From NCBI GenBank assembly GCA_016711125.1, contig JADJTQ010000005.1, forward strand, positions 186,001-250,000: a DNA stretch of 64,000 nucleotides, given 5' to 3'. Positions 46,361-56,623 of the stretch are shown piece by piece. A program made the translations under genes and the position numbers. The notes beneath the pieces were generated by a model. That model saw nothing but the letters and a program-made list of their open reading frames with translations, was not told the origin of the DNA and made no database searches. This DNA is from Saprospiraceae bacterium. Its GTDB lineage: Bacteria; Bacteroidota; Bacteroidia; Chitinophagales; Saprospiraceae. Every line of letters begins with the position of its first letter. Position 1 is the first letter of the stretch.

Positions 46361-47119
46361 TTAGATTCCTAACGCTTGACCACCGCCAATTTGGATCGTT
46401 TCTGCCGTTATGAATGATGCATCTTTACTAGCTAAGAAAGAAACCACACCAGCAACATCTTCTGGCTGACCTAGTCTTCCCAACATAATATTGTTAGCCC
46501 AGGAAGCAAAAACTTCTGGTTTTGTTGATTTAATTTGCTTATGAAATGGCGTGTCAATTGTCCCGGGAGATACTGCATTTACTCTAATACCGTATTCAGC
46601 CAAATCTTTGGCTAATGCTCTTGTAATGGTGTGAACTCCAGCCTTGGATGTTCCATAAATACCTGCTCCCGGTCCTCCGGCATTCCAAGCCGCATTTGAC
46701 GTATAATTAATTATGGAAGGGTACTCTCCCTTTTTAAGGAAAGGTATTGCTGCTCTTGAGGCAAAAAACACTGAATCCAAGTTTAATGCCATGACAAATC
46801 TGTAAAATTCTGTTGTCATTTCTTCAAACCTGGATCTTCCGCCTAATCCACCTGCATTATTTACAAGTAAATCTATTTTTCCGTACTTTTTACCAATTTC
46901 GGTGATATTTGCAGTTACCTCTTCTTCTTTTGTAACATCGAATCCATAATACTCAGCTTCAATTCCTTCCGCGACGAGCTCCGCAACTCTTTGAGCTCCT
47001 GCTTCATCTTCGATGCCGTTTAATACTACAGTATATCCGTCTTTACCTAATCGTTTTGCTACTTCAAAACCAATGCCACCTGTGGCTCCAGTAATTATAG
47101 CTACCTTTTTTTCGTTCAT
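46361..47119 (-). CDS. SDR family oxidoreductase
   Basis: This 252-aa cytosolic NAD(P)-dependent short-chain dehydrogenase has VAIITGATGGIGFEVAKRLG, NNAGGLGG, catalytic Ser/Tyr/Lys in INYTSNAAW and GIYGTSKAGVHTI, GIRVNAVSPGTIDTPF, and a C-terminal ITAETIQIGGGQALGI. A bacterial 3-oxoacyl-ACP reductase or a uronate (KduD-like) reductase would look alike. It lies between the regulator gene (229 bp upstream) and a second SDR (31 bp downstream), so the three probably form one functional group. Confidence 0.92.
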   Translation of the reverse strand: MNEKKVAIITGATGGIGFEVAKRLGKDGYTVVLNGIEDEAGAQRVAELVAEGIEAEYYGFDVTKEEEVTANITEIGKKYGKIDLLVNNAGGLGGRSRFEEMTTEFYRFVMALNLDSVFFASRAAIPFLKKGEYPSIINYTSNAAWNAGGPGAGIYGTSKAGVHTITRALAKDLAEYGIRVNAVSPGTIDTPFHKQIKSTKPEVFASWANNIMLGRLGQPEDVAGVVSFLASKDASFITAETIQIGGGQALGI

Positions 47120-47348
47120 TATTATTTTTTTTAATGCTTTTCAACAGTTTAGATTATTAATATCATGGAAATAGAGAGCGTACTTTTAAATCGGTTTTAA
47201 TGGTTCTATTTTGGGACACAGGAGCCAGACACTAGCAAGAGCTGCCAAGGCCAGGGCCTCTCCGATATCGAAGGCGGGTGTGTAATTGCCACCCAATGTG
47301 AGCCAGGGAAATTAGGACCGAAATTCTAACTATGGTTATCTTTCAAAT

Positions 47349-48062
47349 TCATTCGCTAGCAGCTTTCAATTCCATGCTATATTCTAAAACATCTTTCAAA
47401 TGTTTGAGCATAGCTTCATGAGCCAGATCTGCTTCCTGACTCTTAATGTATTTCAGTATTTCTTTATGTTCATCTAAAGCGCGATAAAACCTTCCATTTT
47501 TACAAATCTCCAGATTGATGTAATGTGATATGATATCAGGTGTGATAATTAACATGAGGGATTTAAGCACTTTATTTTTGCTAGCTTCCGCAATTTTAAG
47601 GTGAAAAAGCAAGTCTTCTTCAACCGCTTGTTTACCCTCCAGAACTTTGCCCTCGTAAGCATCTAATGCTTTTTGAATACTCATGATGTCCTCTGCAGTC
47701 CTTCTTTCCGCTGCATATCGGGCTGCATTGGCCTCCAAAATCACTCTGGTCTCAACTACCGAGGCAAAATCAGGGTCTTCTATCTCCAAGACATCTGAAA
47801 TTAGACCTTCGAGAGCCGTGATGCCAATGCCGGCTACAACCGTCCCACTCTGTGGCAATGTTCTTAGTATTCCATAGAATTCCAGTTTACTGATAGCATC
47901 CCTCACTGCACTTCTACCCACTCCCAGATGGTCTGCTAGTTTGCGCTCAGGGGGTAATTTGTCACCAGGTTTCAGTTCGCCCGATGATATCAACATACGA
48001 ATCTGACGGATAATGATGTCTACCGTATTTTCGATCTTGATCTTCTGTAAATTGTCTAGCAT
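47349..48062 (-). CDS. FadR-subfamily GntR transcriptional regulator
   Basis: This 237-aa repressor-type regulator has an N-terminal winged helix (LKPGDKLPPERKLADHLGVG, SAVRDAISKLEFYGILRTLP). Its FCD ligand domain is mostly helical, with metal-binding-type residues in ETRVILEANAARYAAERRT, DLLFHLKIAEASKN and ALDEHKEILKYI (Asp/His pattern of FCD). FCD regulators answer to small acids such as lactate, uronates or acyl-CoAs. Two palindromes of the family's TGGTnnACCA type lie in its own promoter, so it should repress itself. The two SDR genes downstream on the same strand are the likely targets. Confidence 0.94.
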   Translation of the reverse strand: MLDNLQKIKIENTVDIIIRQIRMLISSGELKPGDKLPPERKLADHLGVGRSAVRDAISKLEFYGILRTLPQSGTVVAGIGITALEGLISDVLEIEDPDFASVVETRVILEANAARYAAERRTAEDIMSIQKALDAYEGKVLEGKQAVEEDLLFHLKIAEASKNKVLKSLMLIITPDIISHYINLEICKNGRFYRALDEHKEILKYIKSQEADLAHEAMLKHLKDVLEYSMELKAASE

Positions 48063-48099
48063 AAGCTTCTTTTTTTTCGAATAAATTGGTCGTTGGTTA

Positions 48100-48111
48100 T
48101 TGGTTGACCAA
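48100..48111 (-). promoter_or_regulatory. FadR-type operator 2
   Basis: TTGGTTGACCAA is a perfect palindrome with the TGGTnnACCA core known for FadR/LldR/UxuR-type regulators. It sits in the 5' leader of the regulator gene, 15 bp from operator 1. Confidence 0.75.
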
Positions 48112-48114
48112 TTA

Positions 48115-48126
48115 TTGGTTGACCAA
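48115..48126 (-). promoter_or_regulatory. FadR-type operator 1
   Basis: A second, identical TTGGTTGACCAA overlaps the -7 box and the expected start of transcription. Partial half-sites (ATTGGTCGTTGGTTATTGG) continue to about 48085. Confidence 0.75.
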
Positions 48127-48154
48127 AATTAGACTAATTATCGAGTTTTCCAAA
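48124..48154 (-). promoter_or_regulatory. Promoter of the FadR-type regulator gene
   Basis: On the minus strand TTTG (48154-48151), exactly 19 nt, then TAATTTTG (48131-48124) match both halves of the Bacteroidota consensus TTTG-N19-TAnnTTTG. It drives the gene at 48062 with a leader of about 50-60 nt holding both operators. Confidence 0.75.
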
Positions 48155-48675
48155 ATTTTTACCGAAAAAATATGATCTTTTCTCAAAAGAAGAGCAAATG
48201 ATCCGTCCAAAACCCCATGATGACGAAGTATTAAGGCGCGGGACCGCCTGACTTTATCTCGACTAGATGCTTTTTGCATCTCTAAGCGACCGCTGTTGCA
48301 GGTGGGTAAAGAAAGAATCTACCCACATGGGGTCTTTTCTCGATGGTAAAGAAGAACACCTCATCAGATTCTTTGGGTCTGCCTATCTGCGGCAACATTA
48401 GGGGTTCATCAGGAGAAACTTGGCTAAGCAACAACATTATATAACTTATCCACTTTAGCTCAATTAAACCTTAAATCCTGGACTCCACGATCCTCCTCAT
48501 GCTCCTGTATGTGAATGAAGGTAGCCTGTTCTGGATATTCAACAATGTAATTATTGATGCAATCTCAGGAAATACGTTAAAATGAGAACTAGCGAACGAT
48601 TACTAGAGTACAAATATCAAAAGGCTTTACCTACCTTAAAGACATCAAATTATTCCTGTTTTAATCTCAGTAGCC
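48155..48675. other. Intergenic, no gene seen
   Basis: The region holds a GATGC-TTTTT-GCATC hairpin at 48267-48281 and GC-richer sequence at 48230-48310, but no frame or RNA I can name. The short leader before ATG 48676 has no clear promoter. Confidence 0.3.
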
Positions 48676-49806
48676 ATGAAGTTCTTCTTAATACTTGTCC
48701 TGACTTGTATGCCTGGGTTTATGATGGCACAAGGTCAATTTATCGAGCAAACCATTGATGATCAGATCCAGATTGGCTACGGCATAACAATCGGAGATGT
48801 GAATGGAGATGGGTTCCCGGATATTCTTTTAGCTGATAAAAAGGCATTCGTATGGTATCGTAATCCGGACTGGAAGCGATTTGTCATGGTGGAAAACCTC
48901 ACAGAACGGGACAATGTCTGCCTGGCAGCAAGAGATATCAACGGAGACGGCAGGGTCGAAGTGGCGGTAGGAGCTCAATGGAATCCTGGTGAAACTACGG
49001 ATGAGGCACAATCGGGCTCAGTTCATTATTTGATTCGACCATCTGATCCTACAAAACCATGGCATGCCATACAATTGCTGCATGAACCCACAGTGCACCG
49101 AATGGGGTGGGTCAGAACAGAAGATGGTTTCCAATTGGTGGTGGTGCCCCTGCATGGCCGGGATAATCAGCAAGGACAAGGGAAAGGGGTGCGGGTGTAT
49201 TCGTATCTGATGCCGGACGATCCGCAGCATGAGTGGCGAAGAATTTTGCTAGACAGCAGTATGCATATTACCCATAATTTTGACATTGTCGAGGAAAATG
49301 ATTCGGAGGCCCTTTTAATCGGTGGGAGAGAGGGTTCCAAACTTTTTCGTTATGACAATAGCGCCTGGCATGAGATTCCGGATCCGATTATGACCATTGG
49401 ACAAACACACGGTTTTGGTGAAATTCGAAGGAGCACTGATTTTATCGTCGGTGTACAGCCTTTTCACGGAAATCTTTTAAATCTATATCTGGATGGAGGA
49501 CATAGTCGACTGCTTAGCGAGACGCTTCAGCAAGGTCATGGTTTAGCGTGCGCCGATCTGTTGGCAATGGGGCAGGACCAGGTCGTAGTGGGTTGGAGGG
49601 AGAATAATACTCTCAATCAATTCGGAATTAAAATTTTTATTCCAAATGATCGATCATGGAATAGCTGGCAGGAAAACTGGATTGATGAAAACGGAATGGC
49701 TTGTGAAGATTTAAAATTAGCTGACTTGGATGGCGATGGAAAAATGGACATCATAGCCTCTGGCAGAAGTACAAACAACTTGAAAATATATTGGAACAAG
49801 AATTAA
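48676..49806 (+). CDS. Secreted FG-GAP/VCBS repeat protein
   Basis: This 376-aa exported protein has a signal (about 1-19, ending MMAQ). It is built of β-propeller blades with calcium-binding DxDxDG loops: IGDVNGDGFPDILLAD, ARDINGDGRVEVAVG and LADLDGDGKMDIIASGR. Other blades are degenerate (HGFGEIRRSTDFIVGVQPFHG). It has no anchor or T9SS tail in view. FG-GAP proteins bind ligands or polysaccharide in this phylum; no catalytic motif is seen. It ends at a bidirectional hairpin shared with the TonB receptor gene. Confidence 0.88.
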   Translation: MKFFLILVLTCMPGFMMAQGQFIEQTIDDQIQIGYGITIGDVNGDGFPDILLADKKAFVWYRNPDWKRFVMVENLTERDNVCLAARDINGDGRVEVAVGAQWNPGETTDEAQSGSVHYLIRPSDPTKPWHAIQLLHEPTVHRMGWVRTEDGFQLVVVPLHGRDNQQGQGKGVRVYSYLMPDDPQHEWRRILLDSSMHITHNFDIVEENDSEALLIGGREGSKLFRYDNSAWHEIPDPIMTIGQTHGFGEIRRSTDFIVGVQPFHGNLLNLYLDGGHSRLLSETLQQGHGLACADLLAMGQDQVVVGWRENNTLNQFGIKIFIPNDRSWNSWQENWIDENGMACEDLKLADLDGDGKMDIIASGRSTNNLKIYWNKN

Positions 49807-49810
49807 AACT

Positions 49811-49832
49811 CCAAGGGGTCAGAACCCCTTGG
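49811..49832. terminator. Bidirectional hairpin between convergent genes
   Basis: A perfect 9-bp stem (CCAAGGGGT / ACCCCTTGG, loop CAGA) lies just after the VCBS gene and just beyond the TonB receptor stop at 49845. It lacks a T-run but sits where a shared terminator is expected. Confidence 0.6.
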
Positions 49833-49844
49833 AAGATTTGATGC

Positions 49845-52219
49845 TTAAAATTCAATGCGATAATTTAATACCGGAAACAGCCCGGTATGTGTATCGTAAT
49901 CAATTTCTCCGGTAAATCGGTTATAATAATCCTGCAAATAATTCAAATGATTGGTTACATTTTGAATATCAAACATGATGGCGTGGGTGATTTTCTGCCG
50001 GATGATTTTATAACTGATGCCGACATCCAATCGATAGTATTCTCCTACTGAGGCGCTAAGAAAACGGTCATTGTCTCTTACCGTATATCCCTGGTCCCGG
50101 GAAGCCTGGAGATCAATCGGGGTGACCCGGTTGCCTCCATTCAATACCATTTTGCCATTTAATCCGATAATCCGATTTTTATTTTTACCAGATATGAATT
50201 CTTTACCAGCCAGTAGATTGACCTGATATTTACTATTGAAACGGGTATTGTACCACTGACCACTGGCCGTTCTGAATCTTGAGTCAAACAGACTTGTAGT
50301 AAGCAATAGATAATAAGAATCACTAAAGTTTTTCTCTACAGTAACATCAATCCCGTAATTTCTTCCTAGACCTTCGGTCGATGCTGCACCATTACCATTT
50401 AAGATGTCCCAGACATCCAGGGTGTTGATCAATGATTCTTTGCTGGACGGATCTTTTTCGATGGCCACATCGTAGAGGTGTTGATAATAGATTTCGGTTT
50501 TAATCCGCAAGTCTCGTGTAATGCGAAAATCATGACCCATCACCGCTTGTAACGATTTAAGATATTTTAAATTTCGATTTGGTAGGGTGCGCTGGCCGTC
50601 ATTGTTGGTAGCTTCCACAAAATAAAATACCGGGTGCTCGGGCTTGGAGTGAAGACCAAGCGCCCAATGCAGAGATTGTTTTTCATTCGCTTGCCACTTC
50701 AGGGCTAGTCTGGGTTCAATGCTAGCCTTTTTAGTAAGCCCAAAATAATTGACATGCAAACCACCGGTCACTGTCCATTTTTCATTCAATCGATTTTTCC
50801 ATTGAATGAAGCCGTTAAATTGGGTGGCCGATCCCGTGTCCTGGAGAAAAGTGGTGTAGCCTTCACCATTATCCTGAAATTCACGCGCATAAAAGTCAAA
50901 TTGATGGTAACTACCAATCACTCCAACTTTGTAACTATTTTTTGCATTTAATTTGTGATTATAGGTGCTGCTGGTGCGATAGATTTGATTATTAAATCTA
51001 TTCTCAAATTCTTTGATGTAACGATAATTTTGGGCAGCGTCAAAGTGATAGTCATCATTGGTGTTTCGATCAATTGAGGCCGCAAATACCGTATGGATAT
51101 ACCGATGATCATCTAAAAGTATTTTGTGAGATAGTCCAATGGTGCCTGTTGTCTGACGCTCATTAAATCCCTCATTATCATCCGATTCTATCCATTGAGT
51201 GGAGTCGGCGATAGCTGCAATATATGCACGGTTTTTTCCGGCTAATCCAAAGATATTAAACGTCCCGTATGACGATCGCGGCAACGTAATGTTAAAAGAC
51301 AGATCTCCATATTCAGGTAACACATCACCAACAGGATTGAGACCTATTTTCTGTAAAATACCCAATGTTGAGTATCTGAAATTAAATAGATAGCTGCCAT
51401 CCCCTGGTTTTCCGAATGGTCCTTCACTTGCTATTTCGGTCCCAAGAATTCCGAGCATCATGGAATGTTCTCTTTTCTGGTTGTTTCCCTTCCGTAGATT
51501 TAAGTCAAAAGCTCCCGAAGTAGCATTTCCGAATTCGGCAGGGAAGGCGCCAGTGTAAAAATCGGATGATGATATAAGACTGCTGCTGAGCATGCTGATA
51601 CCTCCACCACTATTGCCTAGTCCTCCAAAATGATTGGGGTTTGGAATTTCGACGCCCTCCAGTCGCCATAAAACACCGCGAGGAGAGTTGCCTCGTACGA
51701 TAATTTCATTAAATAGATCGGAGGTGCCACCGGTGGTTGAAACACCGGCAAAATTCATGGCCATACGAGCCGGGTCAAACAAACTGGAGGCATATCGACC
51801 TGTTTCTTCGACCGAAAAAGAACGGGCGCTCGCAATTGCCATTCATTTGAGGGGATTGATTTTTCGGTATTAGCTTTAACTACGATTTCTTCCATGGCAA
51901 CAAGTGACTCAGTCATTCCAATTTCAAGTACCAATTCCTTTCCAGTGGTAATTAGTACATCGCTTATCAAAACTGGTTCGTAACCCAGGTAGGTGATTAC
52001 CATGGTTTGTCGGCCTGTCGGTACCTCCGGGATAATGAATTGGCCATCCTGATCGGTGCTAGTACCCAAGTCTGTATTTTGGATGGTTACATTGGCGCCA
52101 ATAAGTGGCATTAGGGTTTCTTGCTCAAAAACAGTTCCTCGAAAGGTTTGTACGTGATTTTGGGCATAAATCATTAGAGGCATGATGAGGCATGCCATTG
52201 TTAAGGCTCTTGTTTTCAT
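49845..52219 (-). pseudogene. TonB-dependent receptor with carboxypeptidase-like N-domain, one A missing
   Basis: Two frames (52219-51755 and 51842-49845) join at an A2 that should be A3 near 51842, turning SNEW back into SNEMAIASARSF. The result is 791 aa. Signal (ending IYAQ), CarboxypepD_reg domain (FRGTVFEQETLMPLIGANVT, GQFIIPEVPTGRQTMVITYLGYE), a plug domain (FNEIIVRGNSPRGVLWRLEGVEI, TGAFPAEFGNATSGAFDLNLR) and a 22-strand barrel ending GLFPVLNYRIEF are all present. It imports some ligand across the outer membrane; no SusD partner is next to it, so siderophores, metals or peptides are as likely as sugars. Confidence 0.88.
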
Positions 52220-52515
52220 AGTAATTTTAAAGGTTGGTCTAAATCAAATTTGTGAATAGGATCAATTGCTTACAAATACCATGATGCAAAAAACCTTGTA
52301 ATACCCCTATGTATGGTTTTATTTTTTTATCATCTGAAAATATAATAAGGAAAAAGGCCTGCAATCGGTGCAGACCTTACCATAGTTTTAACAAGATAAA
52401 TTACGGTCAGTAAATCATTCTTTTTACCGAATTAGTAGCTCAACCTAACTTCTCCATAACATAGTTTATCTTGGCTAGGCTTTTTAATTGGGCTGATAAT
52501 CTTGGCTTGGCGGCA

Positions 52516-53388
52516 CTAAAACTTCCCATTGGAATTCTGCCACTCTTCACCCGGAGCGATCATTGAAATTACATCCCAATGCTCGACCAGTTTACCGTCT
52601 TCGAGTCTAAAAAGATCGAAGAATGCCGTATGACTTGCAGGATTACCGTACATGCCTTCGCTCAGAGTGAGTACGAAATTTCCCATAGCAATGGTCTTAT
52701 GGAGAGTTTCATACTTAAAGGAAAATTCTTGACTTGCCAAAGTATCCATCATCGACAACATGCCAGAGAGACTATCGGCCATCATAGGATTGTGCTGGAT
52801 ATAACTTTGATCATCCTTTAAAAATTCACTCATGGTTGCATAATCACCAGCGATCATGATCCGGTTGATAAAGTCAGTGACTGCAGCCCGGTTATTGACG
52901 GTCTGATCGAGATTGGTGATCGTGTTAGGCCCGTCAATCATGGTATGCCCACTCACATTTTCGGGCTGTATTGGTTGAATGTTATCCCAGTGTTCAACGA
53001 TTAGGCCCTTTTCAAACCGGAATACATCAAATACTACTTGAGAATTGCCATTAATGTTATACTCAGAATGGAAAGCGACGTATTGATCGTCTGTAAGAGT
53101 TCGGGCAATGGTAATTTCAGTAGATGAAAATTGACCACTGATTATGGCATTAACCAATGCATCTCGGCCATCTGCCTGTTGATAGTTATGCTGAATATAT
53201 TGATTAGGATCAATATATTTCATCGCTTTGGAGGTGTCATTGTTTTGAAAACTGAGTAAGAGCTCTGTAGCTTTTTCTTCAATCGTCAGTTCTTCAATAA
53301 CCGGATCTGGATTGTTATCTGATTCTTTGTCGCAAGACACTAAAGGTAAAAACAGACAAAGAATTAGACCAAAAGACAATTTTTTCAT
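52516..53388 (-). CDS. Lipoprotein with two NTF2/SnoaL-like domains
   Basis: This 290-aa lipoprotein (lipobox LVSC at about residue 19, acidic Asn/Asp-rich linker after it) carries two related domains. Domain 1 (about 40-150) has AMKYIDPNQYIQHNYQQADG, FHSEYNINGNSQVVFDVFRFE and LIVEHWDNIQP. Domain 2 (about 165-285) has FLKDDQSYIQHNPMMADS, FFDLFRLEDGKLVEHWDV. The YIQHN and VEHWD motifs are those of SnoaL-like (ester cyclase-like) proteins. The function is unknown. It sits alone with no conserved neighbours here. Confidence 0.85.
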   Translation of the reverse strand: MKKLSFGLILCLFLPLVSCDKESDNNPDPVIEELTIEEKATELLLSFQNNDTSKAMKYIDPNQYIQHNYQQADGRDALVNAIISGQFSSTEITIARTLTDDQYVAFHSEYNINGNSQVVFDVFRFEKGLIVEHWDNIQPIQPENVSGHTMIDGPNTITNLDQTVNNRAAVTDFINRIMIAGDYATMSEFLKDDQSYIQHNPMMADSLSGMLSMMDTLASQEFSFKYETLHKTIAMGNFVLTLSEGMYGNPASHTAFFDLFRLEDGKLVEHWDVISMIAPGEEWQNSNGKF

Positions 53389-54094
53389 AATATAAATTTG
53401 TTAAAAAGGTGAACTAAATTCGTTTGAAATAGACATACCTCTCCCGTCTCTGCCACGGCAGATTATGGTGTTGGTAAAGTATAGTTAGTAATGAGTGAGG
53501 TTTTTCAATCAGGTGAAAATGAAAAACCAAGGAATTAATCTCCTATTGAATATATGCAATAAACGCAACGGATTTTTCCATAGTGTTTGAAAAGTGTTAA
53601 AATTTTGAATTCCCCAGCATCAATGATTTAAATGAAATATCCGAATTAGGTTAGGGGTCGTCTTCAGATTTCGGGACATGTATAATTATACCTTACGATT
53701 TAACAATTGTTTTTTTACCGCAAAGGCACAAAGACACCAGGTTTTTTGCGGGCTGGTTGAATATTTGGCGTTTCACACTACCATTTTAGATTTTGTTTAC
53801 CAATAGGGCAATGTTAGCCAAGTGCCTTAATAATGAGATCTTCCTCTCTCCTGGAGACCCAGATCGGTCACTTTTAGCCCGATAAATCTAAGATAGTCTC
53901 AGACATTTCGTCCTGATTTCATCTTATAGGGCTTATTGATAAGTTTTTATTATAATATTCACGATCTTCATTCGATGATGAAGAGAGGACGATTTATTGG
54001 ACATAGCCGGGATACTTCACTTGGGTTAATGACCCTAACTAATGGATTCGTCTCCCGATCAGCTGAAGGAAAGAAGCATCTGTTAAAGCCGGAT
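53389..54094. other. Intergenic with decayed sequence
   Basis: No intact gene. The plus-strand frame from 53936 to 54094 reads LGLMTLTNGFVSRSAEGKKH and runs straight into the amidohydrolase-2 remnant; its family is not clear to me. At 53718-53752 a CACAAAGACACC-type dispersed repeat is bounded by CCGCA and TGCGG. Confidence 0.35.
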
Positions 54095-54895
54095 ATGCTT
54101 AGATACTTATATGATCTGGTTCATTTTAAATATCCCTGGCTGGATCGTGTTCCGAAGATAAACCGGTCATTTACTCCTGATGACTTTCGTATACCCTCGA
54201 AGAAATCAGACGTGGGAAAGATGATTTTTACAGAGATCGGCGCTGCGCCGGAATTTGCAATGCAAGAAGCATTATGGTAAACCAATCGGCGGTTGAAGAA
54301 CCGCGCATAAAAGGGACTATTGCTCAATTGCCATTGGATACGGACATTGAGAAAAACGCAGTTTTTCATGGATTGTGTGATATACCCATGCTGAAAGGTA
54401 TTAGATCCAAATTTCAGAAAGCTTCAAAGATTTTGGCAAATAGTCTGCGTATTCAAAGTGATCATGAATTGACCTTCGATCTACTGCTCTCAGGCTCGAA
54501 GTCGAAGTCGGCTCCTGAAGTCACCAAACAATGTAATAGAATGGGTTTTATGTTAAATCATATCGGTAATTCCGATTCTCACGAAGATATTTCAATATCT
54601 GGAAAGATGGAATCCGCGCATTGGCAGATCGGCCTAACGGTTTTTGTAAAATTTCAGGCATGATTTTTCGCATTGGCACTGAGTGGAATCTGATATGCTA
54701 AAACCCTATGTCTTGCATTTATGTCAGCAGTTTGGAAGTGTTGGCCTAGTCTACGGGGGCGACTGGCCGCTGGTATTGTTAGGCGGTTCATACCTATCCT
54801 TGGCAAAAGCTTTTGCCCTGTTAATGGAAGATTTTTCGAGAAATGACCGGTCGATGAAATATTATAAGAATGCAAATCGAATTTATAATCTTTAA
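54095..54895 (+). pseudogene. Decayed amidohydrolase-2 family gene (L-fuconolactonase-like)
   Basis: Three frames contain consecutive pieces of a PF04909-type TIM-barrel hydrolase. They are HFKYPWLDRVPKINRSFTPDDF and GKMIFTEIGAAPEFAMQEAL (54125-54280); then EEPRIKGTIAQLPLDTDIEKNAVFHGLCDIPMLKGIR with fragments of the LNHIG segment (54274-54570); then IRALADRPNGFCKISGM in another frame and LVYGGDWPLVLLGGSYLSLAKA with NANRIYNL at the end (54683-54895). The N-terminal HxH is missing, and several frameshifts plus stops are scattered outside homopolymers, so this is genuine decay. The following CBM9-PKD gene starts 12 bp later. Confidence 0.65.
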
Positions 54896-54907
54896 GCTAT
54901 ATTTTTT

Positions 54908-56029
54908 ATGAGATTTATCGCATTGATGTTTTTAACGGTGTCTTTAAATGCTGCTGCACAAAGTGGTGTAAATTATCAGACTGCAAGAGATGGACGGATA
55001 TTTAAAGTGTTTCAATTTCCTCAAGATCGAATGCCAAGCATAGATGGAAATCCGGATGACTGGTCAATTGTGCCTAATTCTTATAGATACGGGACCGGAG
55101 AATTAAATGATACAGAAGATGGAATGGGTGCCATGATTGATCCCGCGGACCTGAATGTAGAGGTAACTATTGGCTGGGTGAAAGGCCTTAATCGCATTTA
55201 TTTTCTCTATAAGGCATATGATGATTATTGGGATTTTGGCAGGTTTAATCCAAATGGCTATTTAAATGACATTTTTGAAATTGTGGTAGATGGTGATTTA
55301 TCTGGTGGACCCTTTATTTCTAATCCGCGTTACAAAAAGGATGAATTAAAATGGGATGGAAAAAGTAAGGCTTATCTGGAAAATCATTTTTCTTTCAGTG
55401 GTTACCATGCACAGAATTATCATATTTATACACCGCCAGTCAACAACGCATGGGTTCTCATTTGGGGTAGTCAACCCTGGATTGCCGAATTTCCCCAAGC
55501 CAATTACGCTTACGACTATGACTTTAAACCGGGTGAAAGTGGCCATTTGATTTTGGAAGGCTGGATTACTGCATATGATTATGCTCCTTATGAGGGACCC
55601 AAATATGCTATCGAATCCCGTTTCTCGGAAAACAAGATCATTGGATTGTCGTGGTCGATTCTGGATTTTGACGGAGGCCAGAGAGAAGGGCATGTTAATC
55701 TATCTCACAATGTTAATATGGTTAAGGATGCTTCATTTCTTTGTGCCTTTCAATTAATGCCTAAAGAAGAAGAATGGCTGCCCAAGCTCAAAGCCGAATG
55801 GACCTTCAAGATTATGGACATGGATCGGGGTTTGGTATCTTTTCATGATGAATCGGTCGGGCCGGTTGAAAAATGGACTTGGGATTTTGGTGATGGGCAA
55901 ACATCTGGTGAACAGCATCCGATACATCAATTTTCAGAAAAGGGAGTGCATAAAGTGATTACGCTTACGATTGAAGGACCGGAAGGTCAATCTAAACGGA
56001 CGAGATATTGGGAGGTGATGATACGGTAA
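54908..56029 (+). CDS. Secreted CBM9-like protein with C-terminal PKD domain
   Basis: This 373-aa exported protein has a signal about 1-18 (ending NAAAQ). Residues about 35-280 form a CBM9/DOMON-like β-sandwich of the kind that binds sugars or haem (PSIDGNPDDWSIVPNSY, VTIGWVKGLNRIYFLYKAYDDYWDF, NDIFEIVVDGDLSGGP). Residues about 300-373 form a PKD domain (VSFHDESVGPVEKWTWDFGDG, HPIHQFSEKGVHKVITLTI). No T9SS tail is seen. The role is probably polysaccharide binding at the cell surface or in the medium. It stands before a sugar porter and a GH32 enzyme, which fits a carbohydrate locus. Confidence 0.87.
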   Translation: MRFIALMFLTVSLNAAAQSGVNYQTARDGRIFKVFQFPQDRMPSIDGNPDDWSIVPNSYRYGTGELNDTEDGMGAMIDPADLNVEVTIGWVKGLNRIYFLYKAYDDYWDFGRFNPNGYLNDIFEIVVDGDLSGGPFISNPRYKKDELKWDGKSKAYLENHFSFSGYHAQNYHIYTPPVNNAWVLIWGSQPWIAEFPQANYAYDYDFKPGESGHLILEGWITAYDYAPYEGPKYAIESRFSENKIIGLSWSILDFDGGQREGHVNLSHNVNMVKDASFLCAFQLMPKEEEWLPKLKAEWTFKIMDMDRGLVSFHDESVGPVEKWTWDFGDGQTSGEQHPIHQFSEKGVHKVITLTIEGPEGQSKRTRYWEVMIR

Positions 56030-56623
56030 GAGGCCTAGTACTCCGAAATTCGTAGCATTAGCGTTATTGCGAATCACCATTCAGAGCATTCACTCTTAAT
56101 CTGGTTAAGTTGTATGCCGCCGAATCTCGGAAACGAATTATCCAAAGTGGTATGGTTATAGGGATCCCGGAATCTGGATTGCAAATGCAGATTCCGTCAA
56201 AGGGCTGAGGAGATCAATGAGAATCAATGATTTGTCAGAGTTAAACCCTGATATTCAAAATCGCCACTTCGGTTTTCAAATGCTAGGCTAAAGGTTTCAT
56301 TTCAATCGTCAAATTATACATTGGATTTTCCAAATGTATAATGCGAGTAGAGCACAAGATGAAAAGCCAAGACAAGTGGTTGATTATCCATATCAGTTTT
56401 AGACTGTCGATGATCAGTGCTTTCAAGGAGAATTAGGGCCTGGAGCAGTAGGTTCGCTTGAGCTGGATATCGACCAGTTTGTCAATCTACCTTCTTACAA
56501 GTTTGCCTGGCATTGACTCTTGAGAAATGAAATTCAATCTGAGTCAATTCATTTGATGAAGGCGCCTATCTGCTCTTGATCATATTTCATACCTTGTCAT
56601 AAATACGAAAACGAAAAATCAAC
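56030..56623. other. Intergenic, fragmentary
   Basis: No gene was seen. The part at 56243-56290 is the second copy of the motif found in inverted orientation at 4612-4663. Short in-frame pieces (for example at 56450-56510) do not resemble a family. No clear promoter for the sugar porter at 56624. Confidence 0.3.
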
